Part shown: in pieces, positions 10,178 through 23,800 of the stretch
Numbering within the stretch: the first letter of the stretch is position 1
Layout of the letters: every line of letters begins with the position of its first letter
Assembly: GCF_964019385.1 (NCBI RefSeq)
Contig: NC_088645.1
Location: forward strand, 21,457,158-21,521,157
DNA: 64,000 nt
Source: Sycon ciliatum
Taxonomy: Eukaryota; Porifera; Calcarea; Leucosolenida; Sycettidae
Direction of reading: 5' to 3'
Translations under genes and position numbers: made by a program
The notes under the pieces: generated by a model
Databases searched by the model: none
Told to the model about the DNA's origin: nothing
Seen by the model: only the letters and a program-made list of their open reading frames with translations

Positions 10178-11892
10178 TTAGTTACTGCGTAGATCTACAT
10201 CCTGGCACAGCTCGCGCCACGCAGGCCTGTCAGCGGCGATGGCCCGCAGGCGCAGGTGCTCCAGGTCTGCCAAGTTCCTCAGACTCCCCAGTCCTGCTGA
10301 TTCTAGGTCCGCGGATAGCGTGGACACGATGGTTGTCCGTGGCCGCCCTCGCCATACCTTGTCCCCACAGGTGAAGTAACTCCGCATGGCGAGGGCGGCA
10401 GGCGTGTCTTGAGGCCGAGTCTGAGGATATGCCCGAACAGGCCCCATCTGGATCGCCGCATGAGGGCACTGATGGGCTCTGCGTGGCATCTGCCGTACAG
10501 GGCTTTGTTTGGAATCACCTGCGGCCAGCGGATACCCAGGAGACTCCGAAGTTGTCTTCTATGGAATGTGTCCAGACGCTCCCATGCTGAAGCCGTCAGT
10601 CCCCAGGTGCCTCCATTGTACGTTAGCACAGGGATGATAAACGCGTTGTAAAGCCTTAGCCGTAGACTTTCGCTGATGATCGATCGACGACACCATACCG
10701 TGAATAGCGCTCTGAAGGCTGCCGTTGCTAATTGTTTCCTTCGTGCAACATCTTCCTCGTCGCCGAGGAGTGATCCGAGTTTTTTTGTTTTCGGCCATAC
10801 TTCAGCCAGGCGGTCTCCTTCCCGGCGCAATGTTGTTTTTTCTGTTTTATCTTCGTTGACCTTAAGGTGCCAGTCTCCAAGGATAGTGATGATATACGGT
10901 TCGATGCTCTCCAGCCAGGGTCTGGATTGGCTGATGAAATCAGTGTCATCGGCATAAATCACTTCTGGTGGTAGAGTCATGTCGCGCATTGGCCTGGGCG
11001 GAATCGATGCTCTGATCTCCCTCAAGGCTGATTCCAGGTAGATCACAAATACTACAGGAGAGAGAGAGTCACCTTGGGGGGTTCCGATGGTGGACTTGAA
11101 ATCAGGTGAAACTTCCTTTCCAAGACGGACAAATATGGTTGTGTTTGACTGCAATATCCGTACCAGTCGGATGTCATCCTCCGTGACGATTGCTCTCATG
11201 GTACTCAGCAGCTTCTCCCTTGAAACGGTGTCGAAAGCCTTCGACATATCTATTCCGTGAATCTCTATTACGCTCTGGTACTTCTGGGCAATTGCAGCCA
11301 TCCACCGGTGTGCCCAGACGGCATCCGCCGTCGACCTTCCGGGTCTGAATCCACTGTGTGTAGGGCTAAGGTACTCATTCACTGCCGGTTGGATACGTCT
11401 GAGGGTCAATAACGATACAGCCTTCCTGACGGAATCCAGCAGAGTGATTGGGCGCAAATTACTGGTCGGTCCCCTCTTCTTGTTGGGCTTCTGCAGTGGG
11501 ATTAGGGTGCCTGCTCCTAGATCTATAGGGCTATGGAGTTCGAACATGCGGTTGAGGCAGAGAGCGATCCTGGCTGCTAGTTCGGCGCCACCATACTTCA
11601 CCCACTCAGCATTCACCCCATCCGGGCCTGGTGCTCTGCCATTGTTGAGCCGCCCGATGCACGTTTCTAGTTCTGCTGCTGTTATTGGACGCTGCAGAGG
11701 CCTCGGCTTTCCCTCAAACGGGTCGATAGGATTCTCACTGTTGCGATTGAATTGCGTGCTGAAGTGCGTTCTGATGATATTCAGGGATTCTTCGGCATTT
11801 CCAACTATTCTTCCCTGGGGAATATAATTCATTTTATATAGCAGACTCAGCGGAGGACGTTCAGGTTGGTTGAGTTTCATGCCGCTAGGCAA
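10178..11892 (-). pseudogene. Reverse transcriptase of the LINE, frameshifted
   Basis: The main frame (11892-10303) has the fingers and palm of a non-LTR reverse transcriptase. It includes G-R-A-P-G-P-D-G-V near the start, motif A G-I-D-M-S-K-A-F-D, motif B G-T-P-Q-G-D-S-L-S-P and the catalytic Y-A-D-D. It continues to the C-terminal R-L-D-T-F-H-R-R-Q-L-R region. Near 10400 the frame drifts into unrelated residues, while the expected continuation (W-R-G-R-P-R-T-T followed by an acidic helical end to 10178) is in another frame, so at least one frameshift has occurred. The family (CR1-, I- or RTE-like) cannot be fixed by eye. The copy is inactive. Confidence 0.85.
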
Positions 11893-11985
11893 TCATCAGA
11901 CAACAGTTGTCTGATGATAGCCTAGCGGCATGAAACTCAGTGTTACAAGTTACAACCAACCTGAACGTCCTCCGCTGAGTCTGCT
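11843..11985. repeat. Fold-back junction at the LINE 5' end
   Basis: The LINE's first ~60 bp (CAGACTCAGCGGAGGACGTT... to ...CAGACAAC) is followed at once by its own inverted copy. The right arm carries an additional GTTACAAGTT-type insertion. Such junctions fit twin priming or snap-back synthesis during insertion. Confidence 0.85.
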
Positions 11986-12049
11986 ATGTACTAAGCTCTG
12001 TCTCTGACATTGAGCACTCTCTGCAGCTCGGGGATCAACGGATTTGTAA

Positions 12050-12165
12050 TTAATTTTATAGAAAAGAAAAGGACGAAGAAACTACAAGTTCAAGATGATA
12101 CTATAATGGGTCCTTTCTTCTTTTCTATAAATTTATCCTTGGCTCTCCATCCGAGTCCATTCTTG
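12050..12165. repeat. MITE copy with TATAGAAAAGAAAAGGAC ends
   Basis: The inverted ends TATAGAAAAGAAAAGGAC and GTCCTTTCTTCTTTTCTATA lie around a short centre. The sequence GGCTCTCCATCCGAGTCC follows. The same association occurs in inverse orientation at 60822-61000. Confidence 0.65.
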
Positions 12166-12183
12166 AATACTAGTACACTGTAC

Positions 12184-12227
12184 CAAGAGTAGATAAACAA
12201 AACAAAAAAAATGTTTATCTACTCTTG
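12184..12227. mobile_element. 44-bp minimal element of the CAAGAGTA family
   Basis: The sequence is CAAGAGTAGATAAACA, an A-rich loop of about 12 bases, and TGTTTATCTACTCTTG. It is flanked by ACTGTAC (12177-12183) and ACTGTAT (12228-12234), a 7-bp duplication with one mismatch. The arm is identical to the first 16 bp of the 306-bp copy at 15765-16070, so this looks like an extreme internal deletion derivative. Confidence 0.85.
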
Positions 12228-12234
12228 ACTGTAT

Positions 12235-12866
12235 ATAATTCTATGCACTATTCATTGGTTTGAGGGAAAGATGCAAACGGGAAAAGTCTGAAGAAAAAAA
12301 TTGGCTGTCACCACCATGCAATTGATTATTGTCATGGTTGTCGGCTTTATAACTTTAGTTGGAAGACAAAACTGTTCGGGTTGCATATTTAGGTTGAACC
12401 CCATGTCACAGTGTATGCCTGTTTCTGCAGTCTGTTCAGTCAGTTCAGGCAGCTGATTTCCTCAAGATTTCCGCGAGCATCAGACTAACTTGAAGTATCA
12501 ATCTAGTCCTGACTGGGTTGGTGTTGTAGATATGTGTGCATGTGTGTGTGTGCGTCTTGTGGCGCGCACTGTGCATCCTGCGGCAGCTGCTTCCGTTCGG
12601 TCCAGGGCAGGAATAGACACCGCTGCTCAGGTTCTCCCCCGGCCACACGTCAGTCTCGTGGTAACAGTCGTAGGTGACCTGAATCCTGGCGACCTCTCGT
12701 TGTGTCCCGGACGACGTGGGACGGAGTTCTCCTCTAGCTCTTCTCTCTCCGTTGCCCCTCCGGAGCCCACGTTACCCTTGTGGCAGTGGCTCGACAGGCC
12801 TGCAGGACAGGACAGGTGTGTTCACGCGCGCGTGCGTATGTGTGTATGTGTGTGTGAGCGCACGCG
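12235..12866. other. No gene recognised; flank of the TG tract
   Basis: The frame that opens here owes its length to the TG repeat and has no family features. Confidence 0.45.
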
Positions 12867-12868
12867 TG

Positions 12869-15065
<2,197 letters not shown>

Positions 15066-15114
15066 AAAATGAAAAATAGGGATTCACTGGCCAGAAAAAA
15101 TCACTTGAAACAGC

Positions 15115-15250
15115 TGTGTGGTGGATACCAGGCTAAAAATAGTGGCGGTCAATTCATCAGCCTTGCAAGCTGTTGAATGGTGTAATCCCAGCACAAGTTG
15201 CTATGTCTAACATAGCTGTTCGCTATCATCGCTTCCGCGATGGGCATGTC
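15115..15250 (-). repeat. Dispersed 140-bp repeat, copy 1
   Basis: The stretch from CAGCTGTGTGGTGGATACCA through GCGATGGGCATGTCTGA matches, inverted, 26067-26205. Both copies adjoin a TG/CA-rich tract (here 15257-15365). Function unknown. Confidence 0.85.
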
Positions 15251-15764
15251 TGAGGTGAGGTCTGAGGTGTGTGTGCCGGTGTGTGTGTGTGTGTGTGTGT
15301 GTTTGTATGTATGTGTGTGTGTGTGTGCGTGCGTGCGTGCGTGTGTGTGTGTGTGCGTGCGCGTATACCTGTGTCTATCGTCCCCAGCCGGCTGTTCCAA
15401 CGCCTACATGTAGATCAGAATGTTCATTTGCGGCCGCGAGTGTGGCAGGGATTTCAGTCGGCCCAAAGATTTGACTCACCACAGGAAATACTGCAACTTA
15501 TGATGCTGTCATTGCACTGAGCAATGGGCATTCAAAGCGGTCCAAAGGCCCGTGTTTTCGAAGATAGCCACAAACCATGGTGGTACAAGCACCAGGCTAG
15601 CAAAAAGTGTGTGAAAGCCTTACCCCCAGCGAATTGTGATATATATCCCGTTTTTGCTACTTTCCAAGGTTTTATATTGGAGCAGCAATATGACCATTGA
15701 TTGGAGGTTGAAGCCTCACTTTGAAGTTTTGAAGTCAAATAAATCGAAACTGATAAAATATTAA

Positions 15765-16070
15765 CAAGAGTAGATAAACAAGAGTGTGCAACTCCGGATC
15801 TCTCCTGCACAATCTGCAGATACCCCGCGCCCACGGCGGAATTTTTTGTTTACGTCACCTTTTTTCAGAGAAACGCGGCTTTGCCGCAGCAGAGCAGTGT
15901 GAGAGCACGTGCTGGGCACCGACCTTGCAGTGTAAAGCCCAGCCAAGTGCACGAGGGAAAACTCTCCAAAAGGCTCGCAGCGCGTGCGTCGTCGAAAAGA
16001 TTACGTCAACAAAAAATTCCGCCGTGGGCCAACCCATGCGGAGTTGCACACTCTTGTTTATCTACTCTTG
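15765..16070. mobile_element. 306-bp CAAGAGTA-family MITE, intact reference copy
   Basis: The left end (CAAGAGTAGATAAACAAGAG continuing TGTGCAACTCCG) is matched by the inverted right end over about 32 bp. ATATTAA occurs just outside both ends (15758-15764 and 16071-16077), a 7-bp duplication. The interior also has inverted subterminal blocks (GGCGGAATTTTTTGTTTACG and its mirror). No coding capacity is seen. Confidence 0.85.
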
Positions 16071-16077
16071 ATATTAA

Positions 16078-16927
16078 AGGGGAAGTATACCCTAAAATCA
16101 AATTTTCACCAGTTGTAGTCTTCGGGGTGCTGAGTCGAATGGTCTTGGTCCGAGGAAGCTGAGACGCTCCCTTCCTACTTGAATCCCAATCGAACTCGCG
16201 CACTTCCACCGAAACTGGGTGACTGCGCCCTACTAGATGGGGATTTGTATGCAAAATGTCACTAAAAGCGCCATTTCGTTCTTATAAAAGCACGCATGAC
16301 CGCGATTGGCCCATATGTTGTAGTCTTTTGGACGCTGAGTCGACTGGTTTTGGTCCGAAAAGGCTGCGATGCAGCGTTCCTCCTTTATTCCCAATCGAAC
16401 ATGGTTGAACAAGCGGTCACGTGCTCCTGCGTACACCAGTCACCTGGTCACCGTGCCTGCAGGGTACAACTTACTAGCCTGTTTGACCTTTTTTGGGTGC
16501 AGTCCTGTCACTCGAGTTGAACCTTGGTGTGAAAGTTGTCGCCTGCTGGCGCGGTGACCAGGTGATTTGGGCAACCAGGACCACGTGACCGCTTCTTCAA
16601 CCATGTTCGATTGGGAATAAAGGAGGAACGCTGCATCGCAGCCTTTTCGGACCAAAACCAGTCGACTCAGCGTCCAAAAGACTACAACATATGAGCCAAT
16701 CGCGGTCATCCGTGCTTTTATAAGAACGAAATGGCGCTTTTAGTGACATTTTGCATACAAATCCCCATCTAGTAGGGCGCAGTCACCCAGTTTCGGTGGA
16801 AGTGCGCGAGTTCGATTGGGATTCAAGTAGGAAGGGAGCGTCGCAGCTTCCTCGGACCAAGACCATTCGACTCAGCACCCCGAAGACTACAACTGGTGAA
16901 AATTTGATTTTAGGGTATACTTCCCCT
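16078..16927. mobile_element. Fold-back element with TTAA duplication and ~390-bp arms
   Basis: The ends AGGGGAAGTATACCCTAAAA and its reverse complement are flanked by TTAA (16074-16077 and 16928-16931). The two arms mirror each other to about 16410/16575 with only a few differences, around a centre containing CACCTGGTCACC. TTAA suggests piggyBac or Kolobok; the AGGGG start is not the usual CCC of piggyBac. It landed in the right duplication of the adjacent 306-bp MITE. Confidence 0.8.
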
Positions 16928-17270
16928 TTAATTATAGGACTTTTCCCGTTTGTCTCTTTCCCTCAAACTAGTGAAGATTTTATGACTTGGGGCTCCCCGC
17001 GTGCTAGAGTGTACGTGAAGTGTGTGGGTACAGTGAGGGCTGCGTCCCACCCGCCTGTGTGGATTCACAGGAAGTGTGAGTTACGAAGTCTGAAGAAAGT
17101 GTTGAACAGTCCCTGCTGGGATGACGACTACACCATAGCTCAGTGGTTAGAGCATCGCTAGCTACAAGCGAGGGTCCCTGGTTCGAGTCCTGGTGGTGAC
17201 AGTCAATTTTTTCTTCAGACTTTTCCCGTTTGTCTCTTTCCCTCAAACTAGTGAAAATTATAGGACTCTC
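16928..17270 (+). repeat. SINE-like unit with tRNA-like module between 45-bp direct repeats
   Basis: CTTTTCCCGTTTGTCTCTTT plus CCCTCAAACTAGTGAA occurs at about 16938 and again at about 17220. Between them lies a tRNA-like module (17125-17200): TAGCTCAGTGGTTAGAGC, a perfect 5-bp anticodon-type stem TCGCT/AGCGA and GGTTCGAGTCC. The loop has G at position 33 and the acceptor stem is only partly paired, so a SINE head is preferred to a functional tRNA. Confidence 0.6.
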
Positions 17271-18212
17271 CACCTTTTCTTTTTCTTCTACTACTGCTTC
17301 CATTTGGTGGCATCTGATACCACAGGCACAGACATGGAGATACATGTATTTGTCACGATGTGCTGCCTGGTCAGAAGAACTATCTACCAGTCTGAGTTGG
17401 TAGAGTAATTTTAAACATTTGAACTCTTCACTTCACTTCTTCACTTCTCCTTGCCCAACTTTGATCATGATTACGGTATCGTACCATGGCTACGGTACGG
17501 TAACCTTGTGGAGACGAGATCAGCTCATCAATCATCATCATCAGATCTTCATCATGTGCAAGTAATTAGTTCCGTGTTGATCAGGCCATTTTGCACACAA
17601 GGTCGCGCTGTGGGATATGTGTACGGTACATGTACACCGTACGGGGTTGTACCAGTCCAAGGCTACGCACATCTCCCTGGCGATTTGCCTCGGCATGCAG
17701 GAGTCAAAAACAACAAGGCAACGGCTTTTCGAATCAAAGTTATTCAATCAAAACAACGGATTGGCCAGACATTTATTGCGCTGCATTTGCTTGCCGGCAA
17801 AGAGTGAGTTATCGCCACTTGGTTTGGAATAGTTTCAATATTTGAAAGCATTTCAGCCGCAGGAGAAACTCCCACCTTTCCAGATTCCACTGCTGAAGTC
17901 GTCGCTGACGCCTTTTGTTTCGAAATCAAGAAACTTCAGGACCAGTTGCCGCTTTTCAGCACAGTCGTTTCTGTACCCCCAGCGTATTCTAACGGCTCAA
18001 ATTTGTGAGCCTTTCTAGGACAAGACAAATCGATTCAGATCCCTACTACTACCAGAAACTCGATCCCATCTCTCTCTCTCTCAGCCCAACTTCTGGACGT
18101 GAACATCCCGCAACAGGATTCCTCGTAGCAGAACCAAAGGTTTTCTCTCTTCTGCAGCTGCCACAAACGGCTATACTTTCTCACTGCCCACACCTATTTA
18201 CACTGAATCGAC
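17271..18212. promoter_or_regulatory. Presumed 5' flank of the RS/RRM gene
   Basis: This is non-repetitive sequence upstream of the first coding exon and contains no convincing exon. The promoter and 5' UTR must lie here or further upstream; I see no TATA box. Confidence 0.3.
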
Positions 18213-20777
18213 ATGGCAAGCACGCCAAAAGTAAGTACATAGTCGTCGAATGTGTTCGTGTGCTCTGGTGTTGTACTCTTTGTTGATAGTCAAACCCTTT
18301 GGCCATGGGAGTTGATTTATGGAACAAGAAGAAAGCTTCCAGTACAAGAGGTCATGAGCGCGCTGTCAGTATTTGAATGTGTTGAACTTTGAACCCGGGA
18401 GCATTCTTTAGTTGATCTCGGGAACCCACGAGTACGAAGTACATGTAGATCATAATGGAGTCAGGAATAGATTACTACAAGTAGTATGATAGGCAACTCG
18501 GCTGTCTGTAGATGGACAACTCCTGCATTCGCTCTTTCGAATGCAGGTAGAACTCCAGTTGGTTGTCAGTTATCCGGCAGGGACCGACGTTGTTTGATAG
18601 ATCGATACTGGATAGCTGAAGTTAGGTCTTGTGTTCAGATCAATAGGACTGTAAAAGCATGACTCGACCTGAGGACTGATCACCAAATTGGCGTCATTCC
18701 ACTCGACTGCTGCAACAGGAAAGAGCTGGAAATGTGCCTGCTGTACATACTAGTACATGACAACATTATACTTAGCTTTGTGGCATTCGATTCAAGGAAG
18801 GGGCTTCAATGTAGCTAGCACTCTTTGCTTGATTTCCAATAAGGGGCCATCCGTAAACACTAAAATATTTATCGATGAGTACGTCGATATTTTTCGAGAA
18901 ACGAATAGGCACTCAACCCCCTCCCCCTAAACAACTAATTTTATTTCTAATTACCCACGGTGTCAACTGGGTACGCACTACTCGGAGTGTGAGGGTAACA
19001 TGGATGCAGCTAACGAGGTTCGCCCCCTTGTCGGGCATTGGTTGTGAGACTTACCACCTCACCCTCGCCGTTAGGAGCTGCGCCTGCCGCCCTGGTATCA
19101 CAGGCATGGTGGTGGCCTGGCGTGACATGCGAAACTTCCTAAGCTGGTTGTGTTTCTCAACGCAATTGTATAACCAGTGGTAACGCGGACGTGCGAACTT
19201 TACTTTGCTTTAAATGGATATCTCTATTAATTTACTAGCCCCTAAGCTACCGATACTAGAGGGACAAGCTAATTTCTTTGTTCTTTGAATTTGGATGAAA
19301 TTTGATTTAACACCTTGTTGTTTTCTTTTCCGTTTGGATCCTCACTCTCCCGAACGTAGCAGTCACCCCGTAAGCCTATCACACCAAACGCGGCTTCCCC
19401 CATCCGTCGAGTGCGCGGGCCCGGCCAGAATCAGGCAGGGTTCAACGATCGACTGCCCCACCACGGCTTCCACACATTCGCCGGACCACAACAGCAACAG
19501 AAGCCACGCGGTGGCCGCGGCCGCAGCTCGTCGCCACGACGACACACGAGGTCGTCATCGAGCCGTCGGAGGTCGTCGTCAAGCCGTCGCAGCTCGTCGC
19601 CGCGCCGTCAGCAGTCCGCACGCAAGGCCTCGCCGAGACGCAAATCGCCTCTACGCGGCCAGGTGAGTGCTTCCTCGCACGCATGCTCGTCAATCCAGCC
19701 GCTCCGTTGCCATGGTGTTTGTGTGAGCACCGGGTGGGAGAATAAGATAAAAACCGTTCACTGTAGGATTGCTAAGTTTTAATATAGCGATGTTGAAATG
19801 TTTAGCTATTTTAGCAAAAGAAATGCTTTCGTTAAAGTGTAGGCACGCTAACTGGGCGTTGCATGAGTCTTCAGTCTCCCACTCCTCTGACATGAAATGC
19901 TGATCGCTAAAAATGTAATGGAAACAAGGAAAATGGTGGGGCACGAGTTATGCGTTGGAGTTCACTAATTAAACTAGGTTTTGCACAGTCAGACGTGCAC
20001 AAGGCAGCACCGGACTGACAAGGAGTACTGAGACATTCCGCGGCAAGGAAGTGAGCTTGAGCACTGCTTGATAGCGCTAACCCAGGGTTCTAGCCAAAAG
20101 GGGGTAGGGAGGCGCAGCGCCCCCCTACTCCGTTTGCATGCCTCCCTGTGAAAAAGTGCCGCCCCCTACTCATTTTCCGATTTTTGTGTTTTTTCACGCC
20201 ATTCAACGAAAATACAGTAGATAGTCACAACTAGAGGGTTCATAAAGGCACATTGGTGAGGGGTGAAGTCGGGGGTTCACCCTGTATGTTACATTTTGCA
20301 TGGCAAGACAATTTTGGACAATGGAAAAAATGGGTCATGGGGTAACTTTTTCCCATGCCCGCCCCCTACTATATTGACCTGGCTAGAACCCTGGCTAACC
20401 AACGGTCTTCCGACTTGGAAGGTCCATGGATACCTAACGCATAACTTTGGCCCTGCCGTTTTCCTTGTTTCCATTTAGTATTTTCCTTGGCTCACCAAGG
20501 ATGCAGTGAATGGGATTTTCGGTCTTTGACCAATTGCCGGTGAGCTGATCTACTCACCTCCCACCGCTTTAGGAGCTGCATCTGCGCCTTGATCCTTGAG
20601 GGGTGGTGGCGTTCCTACGGATGCGGAAAGCCCGGCTTCCAGCCGAGTCTCACGCGAACCGTGAAATTTAATTTGGCTCGCCATCTGAGTGCTAAACATT
20701 TACCTCACAAATTCTAGCTGGGATGTAAACCTTTAAAGTTTTCACCGGCCCAAAAAAATTATTATATTATAAAATAG

Positions 20778-20861
<84 letters not shown>

Positions 20862-23800
20862 GTTGATAAAATAGCTGTTTTACTATAAGTATAAGTCACT
20901 GCAAAAGTTCCATACTCTGCAAAGTCAACAAAGTGGTAACATGTACAGGATGCCTTTCCTTACTTACTTATTTACTTTGACACCTTTGCAGCCTGTACAG
21001 ATTTCTTCCGTCTCTGAGAGGTGATATGCACGACATTTAAAAAAACCATTCCGTGCGTGATGTAGCCTTGGCAACAGGAACCACGCATAATCTTCCCGCC
21101 ATTTGATTTCACTGGGCTACGTGTAGTCCAATTCAGCTGCACAGATTTCTAATACTGGCCCTGCAGAAAAGGTGGTGAACTGTGTACTTGTAAGTGCACT
21201 AGAGCTGGCTGTTCATGCCAGATATGGGACATGTTGCCCAGCAAAAGGCCGCCATCATACGGTTTTATGCATACACGCAGGTCATACATGCAATGTGCCT
21301 ATTGTCAGGTCGTGGTCGTGGCTAACATTTGGTCAATGCGAACAGCGCCGTACCTGGGCACAATCAGTAGAGTATGGCCCGGTACGGTGTACCCATGCCC
21401 ATTGAGAATGACCCCAGGCATACTGCACATGTACGCTGGTGCACTGCCAACTAGGTACTACAGTCCATTCATAAAAAAGGATGAGTGCTGGCACCGGCAT
21501 GCTTCCATATTTGGTGACTTTTCGTGATTTTTCTGTACAAGAGCCGCGAGTTTTGAAATTTGAAAAGAAGGGTCGAAAAAGGTACCTCAACTGGAGTTCG
21601 AACCGCACAATGTACTGTTATGCAAGTGGAGTGAACGAATTGGTTTTTGTCCTGGCCTTTCCCAATTCAGTGCTTACTAGTCTATGGCAAAACCTGGCCG
21701 GGATCCTATTCTTGTTATGGCTTGCTTTTTGGAGAACTAGCCGTTATCTGAATTGACCGTAGGGAGTTTATCTGGCACTTAATTCCTATGGCAATTTGTT
21801 TACTCCCTGTCTGGTTTCCGTGTGACCTTTTCATGCATGTCTCTTCTCCACATGCAGGCATGGAATGGACAGAATTTGAGCCAGGCTTTCCAAGGGCTCG
21901 TGGCCCAGGGCTTGAGTCCCAGCGTCGCTCGCAACCTCGAGCAGATCATGCAGCAGCAGGGCGCTCTCAACGGCCAATCCCCGCAGCGGCGCAACAACAA
22001 CACGTTCGTCGAGGCCAACATCCTCTACATCAGCAACCTGCATCCGGCCTTCACTGACGACCTACTGATAAAGCTACTGGACGAGAACCGCGTACCGTGC
22101 CTCCGCTATCCACAGCCGAAGATAAATGACCGCCCGCTGTCCAAGGAATCAGCTGGCGAGGTCAAGTTCAAGGATGCGTCTGGTATGCGCAAGGCCGTCA
22201 GCATTCTGAACGGGCTTGATATTGGAGAGTTCGTCAAGGAGAACATCTTTCAAGGTCAGCCAAAGATCACGGTCAAAGTGAATGGCATCGACCTGGAGTA
22301 CGACCTAGAGGAGAGACGCAACATGTACGCAAACCCGCTGGTTCAAGCCTGTCTTGTCTGGCTGTGTGTGTGTGTGTGCGTGTGTGTGCGTGCGCCCTTG
22401 TGTGTAGGTGTGTGTAGGTGTGTGTGTCTGTCTGTGTGTGTAGGTGTAGGTGTCTGTGTGTAGGTGTAGGTGTGCGTGCGTACCTGTGGGAGGGGGGGGG
22501 GGGGTTGGAGGGAACTATTCTCGGGAGTGTATGCGCTATTAAAAGGACATTAACAGCAAAGTGCAAAAGACCATCTGGTTTCTGTTCACTTCCAGTTGTG
22601 CTGCAATTTGCATGAGATTTCCCTGTGACCCTTTTCCCTTTCAACCTTGCGTTGACAATCTACAGCTTTGCCATGAAGAAGATGCAGCGCTTGCAGTACG
22701 AAGCGCAGATGTGCGAGCGCGGCGTCTTCGTCTTTCAGCTGCAGAAGCGCGACATCCAGAGCAGCCAGCAGCTGTACCAGCAGTTCGACGACGACCCGAA
22801 GCTACAGGCGCTCGTCGAGCAGGTGCGCGTGGCCGAGACGCGGCCGAAGGACGGCAAGGCGTTCAAGTCTCGCGGCTGCGGCCACATCCTGTTCCCGGAC
22901 CGAGCCACCCTGGCCGAGGCGCAGGTCTATCTCAGCAAGATCGGCTGCGAGCACACCAACTACACGCGCCCGCTCAACGATGCCACCAAGGTCCTGGACA
23001 AGACGTTCCTGCGCAACCCCACCAACATCCACATCAAGAACATCCCGGAGCACTACGTTGCCGGCGAAGGCCGCAAGCAGCTCGAGGCTTTCTTCGTCAG
23101 TGCCGCTGAGCGCGCCGTCACTGGATTCGCCCCGAAGGAAGGCGGTCCAATGCGTCGCCTGGAGATAAATCAAAACCCGCATGGATACGAGGGCTTTGCC
23201 AGCTTCTGCTACTACATCCAAGCCCAGCAGGTGCGTACCAGATCCGGGTAATTTGTGTCCCTGCGCGTGCGTGCGTGTGTGTGTGTGTGAGCGCGCTCGC
23301 ATGGCATGTGCAAGCATCTGCTTCTGCGCGTACCGTGTTGTTCCTCCACCTTTTGTATCTGTTTGCTGGACTTTCTTCTGTTCTGCACCCGTCGGCCGAA
23401 GCGTTGGCTGAGATCTTCCCTCGGCTCTGCCCTTTCTCCACTATGCTTTCGGTTACTGTAAGACATAGAAAAATATAACGGGAACGCTAATCTAACGTAT
23501 GAAATTTCGTCGTTATAAAACACACTTCCATACTTGCCAACCCAGCCAAAGCAAATCCCTTAGTCACACGCCCAGTTTCCCTTAAATATCTCTCCTTTCC
23601 CTGGTTTTATTGGTTTTCGCCAATTTCATCCATTTTCTCTTTTTGGCGCAATTTTTGAGAATTTTTGGCATGCTTTTGCGCAACTTTGCGGAAGGAGCTG
23701 CCAACAAGGGCTAACAAACCTCCCAACAAGGGTGACATGTTCATTGGGGGACCAAAATCTGAGTTTCTTCATTTATCATATCGCCCCTACATGTGTGATT

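Larger units (their letters stand above)
9352..11905 (-). mobile_element. 5'-truncated non-LTR retrotransposon (LINE)
   Basis: The element reads leftward: reverse transcriptase at 11.9-10.2 kb, then a 3' UTR with an internal direct repeat (GGTAAGTGCTAAATGCACGG type at about 10028 and 10115), and a 3' end with AATAAAGATATTATTAG and an ATT-rich tail near 9760/9352. The tail is split by a 373-bp MITE. The 5' end joins directly to an inverted copy of itself (11909-11985). No endonuclease or ORF1 is present, so the copy is truncated. Confidence 0.85.

Noticed and set aside
16078-16927. Firm assignment of the TTAA fold-back to piggyBac
   Set aside because: TTAA is also used by Kolobok, and the ends begin AGGGG rather than CCC.
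17125-17200. Functional tRNA gene
   Set aside because: Anticodon-loop position 33 is G and the acceptor stem is poorly paired; direct repeats flank it. A SINE head is more likely. The same applies to 1940-2015 and 57178-57262.
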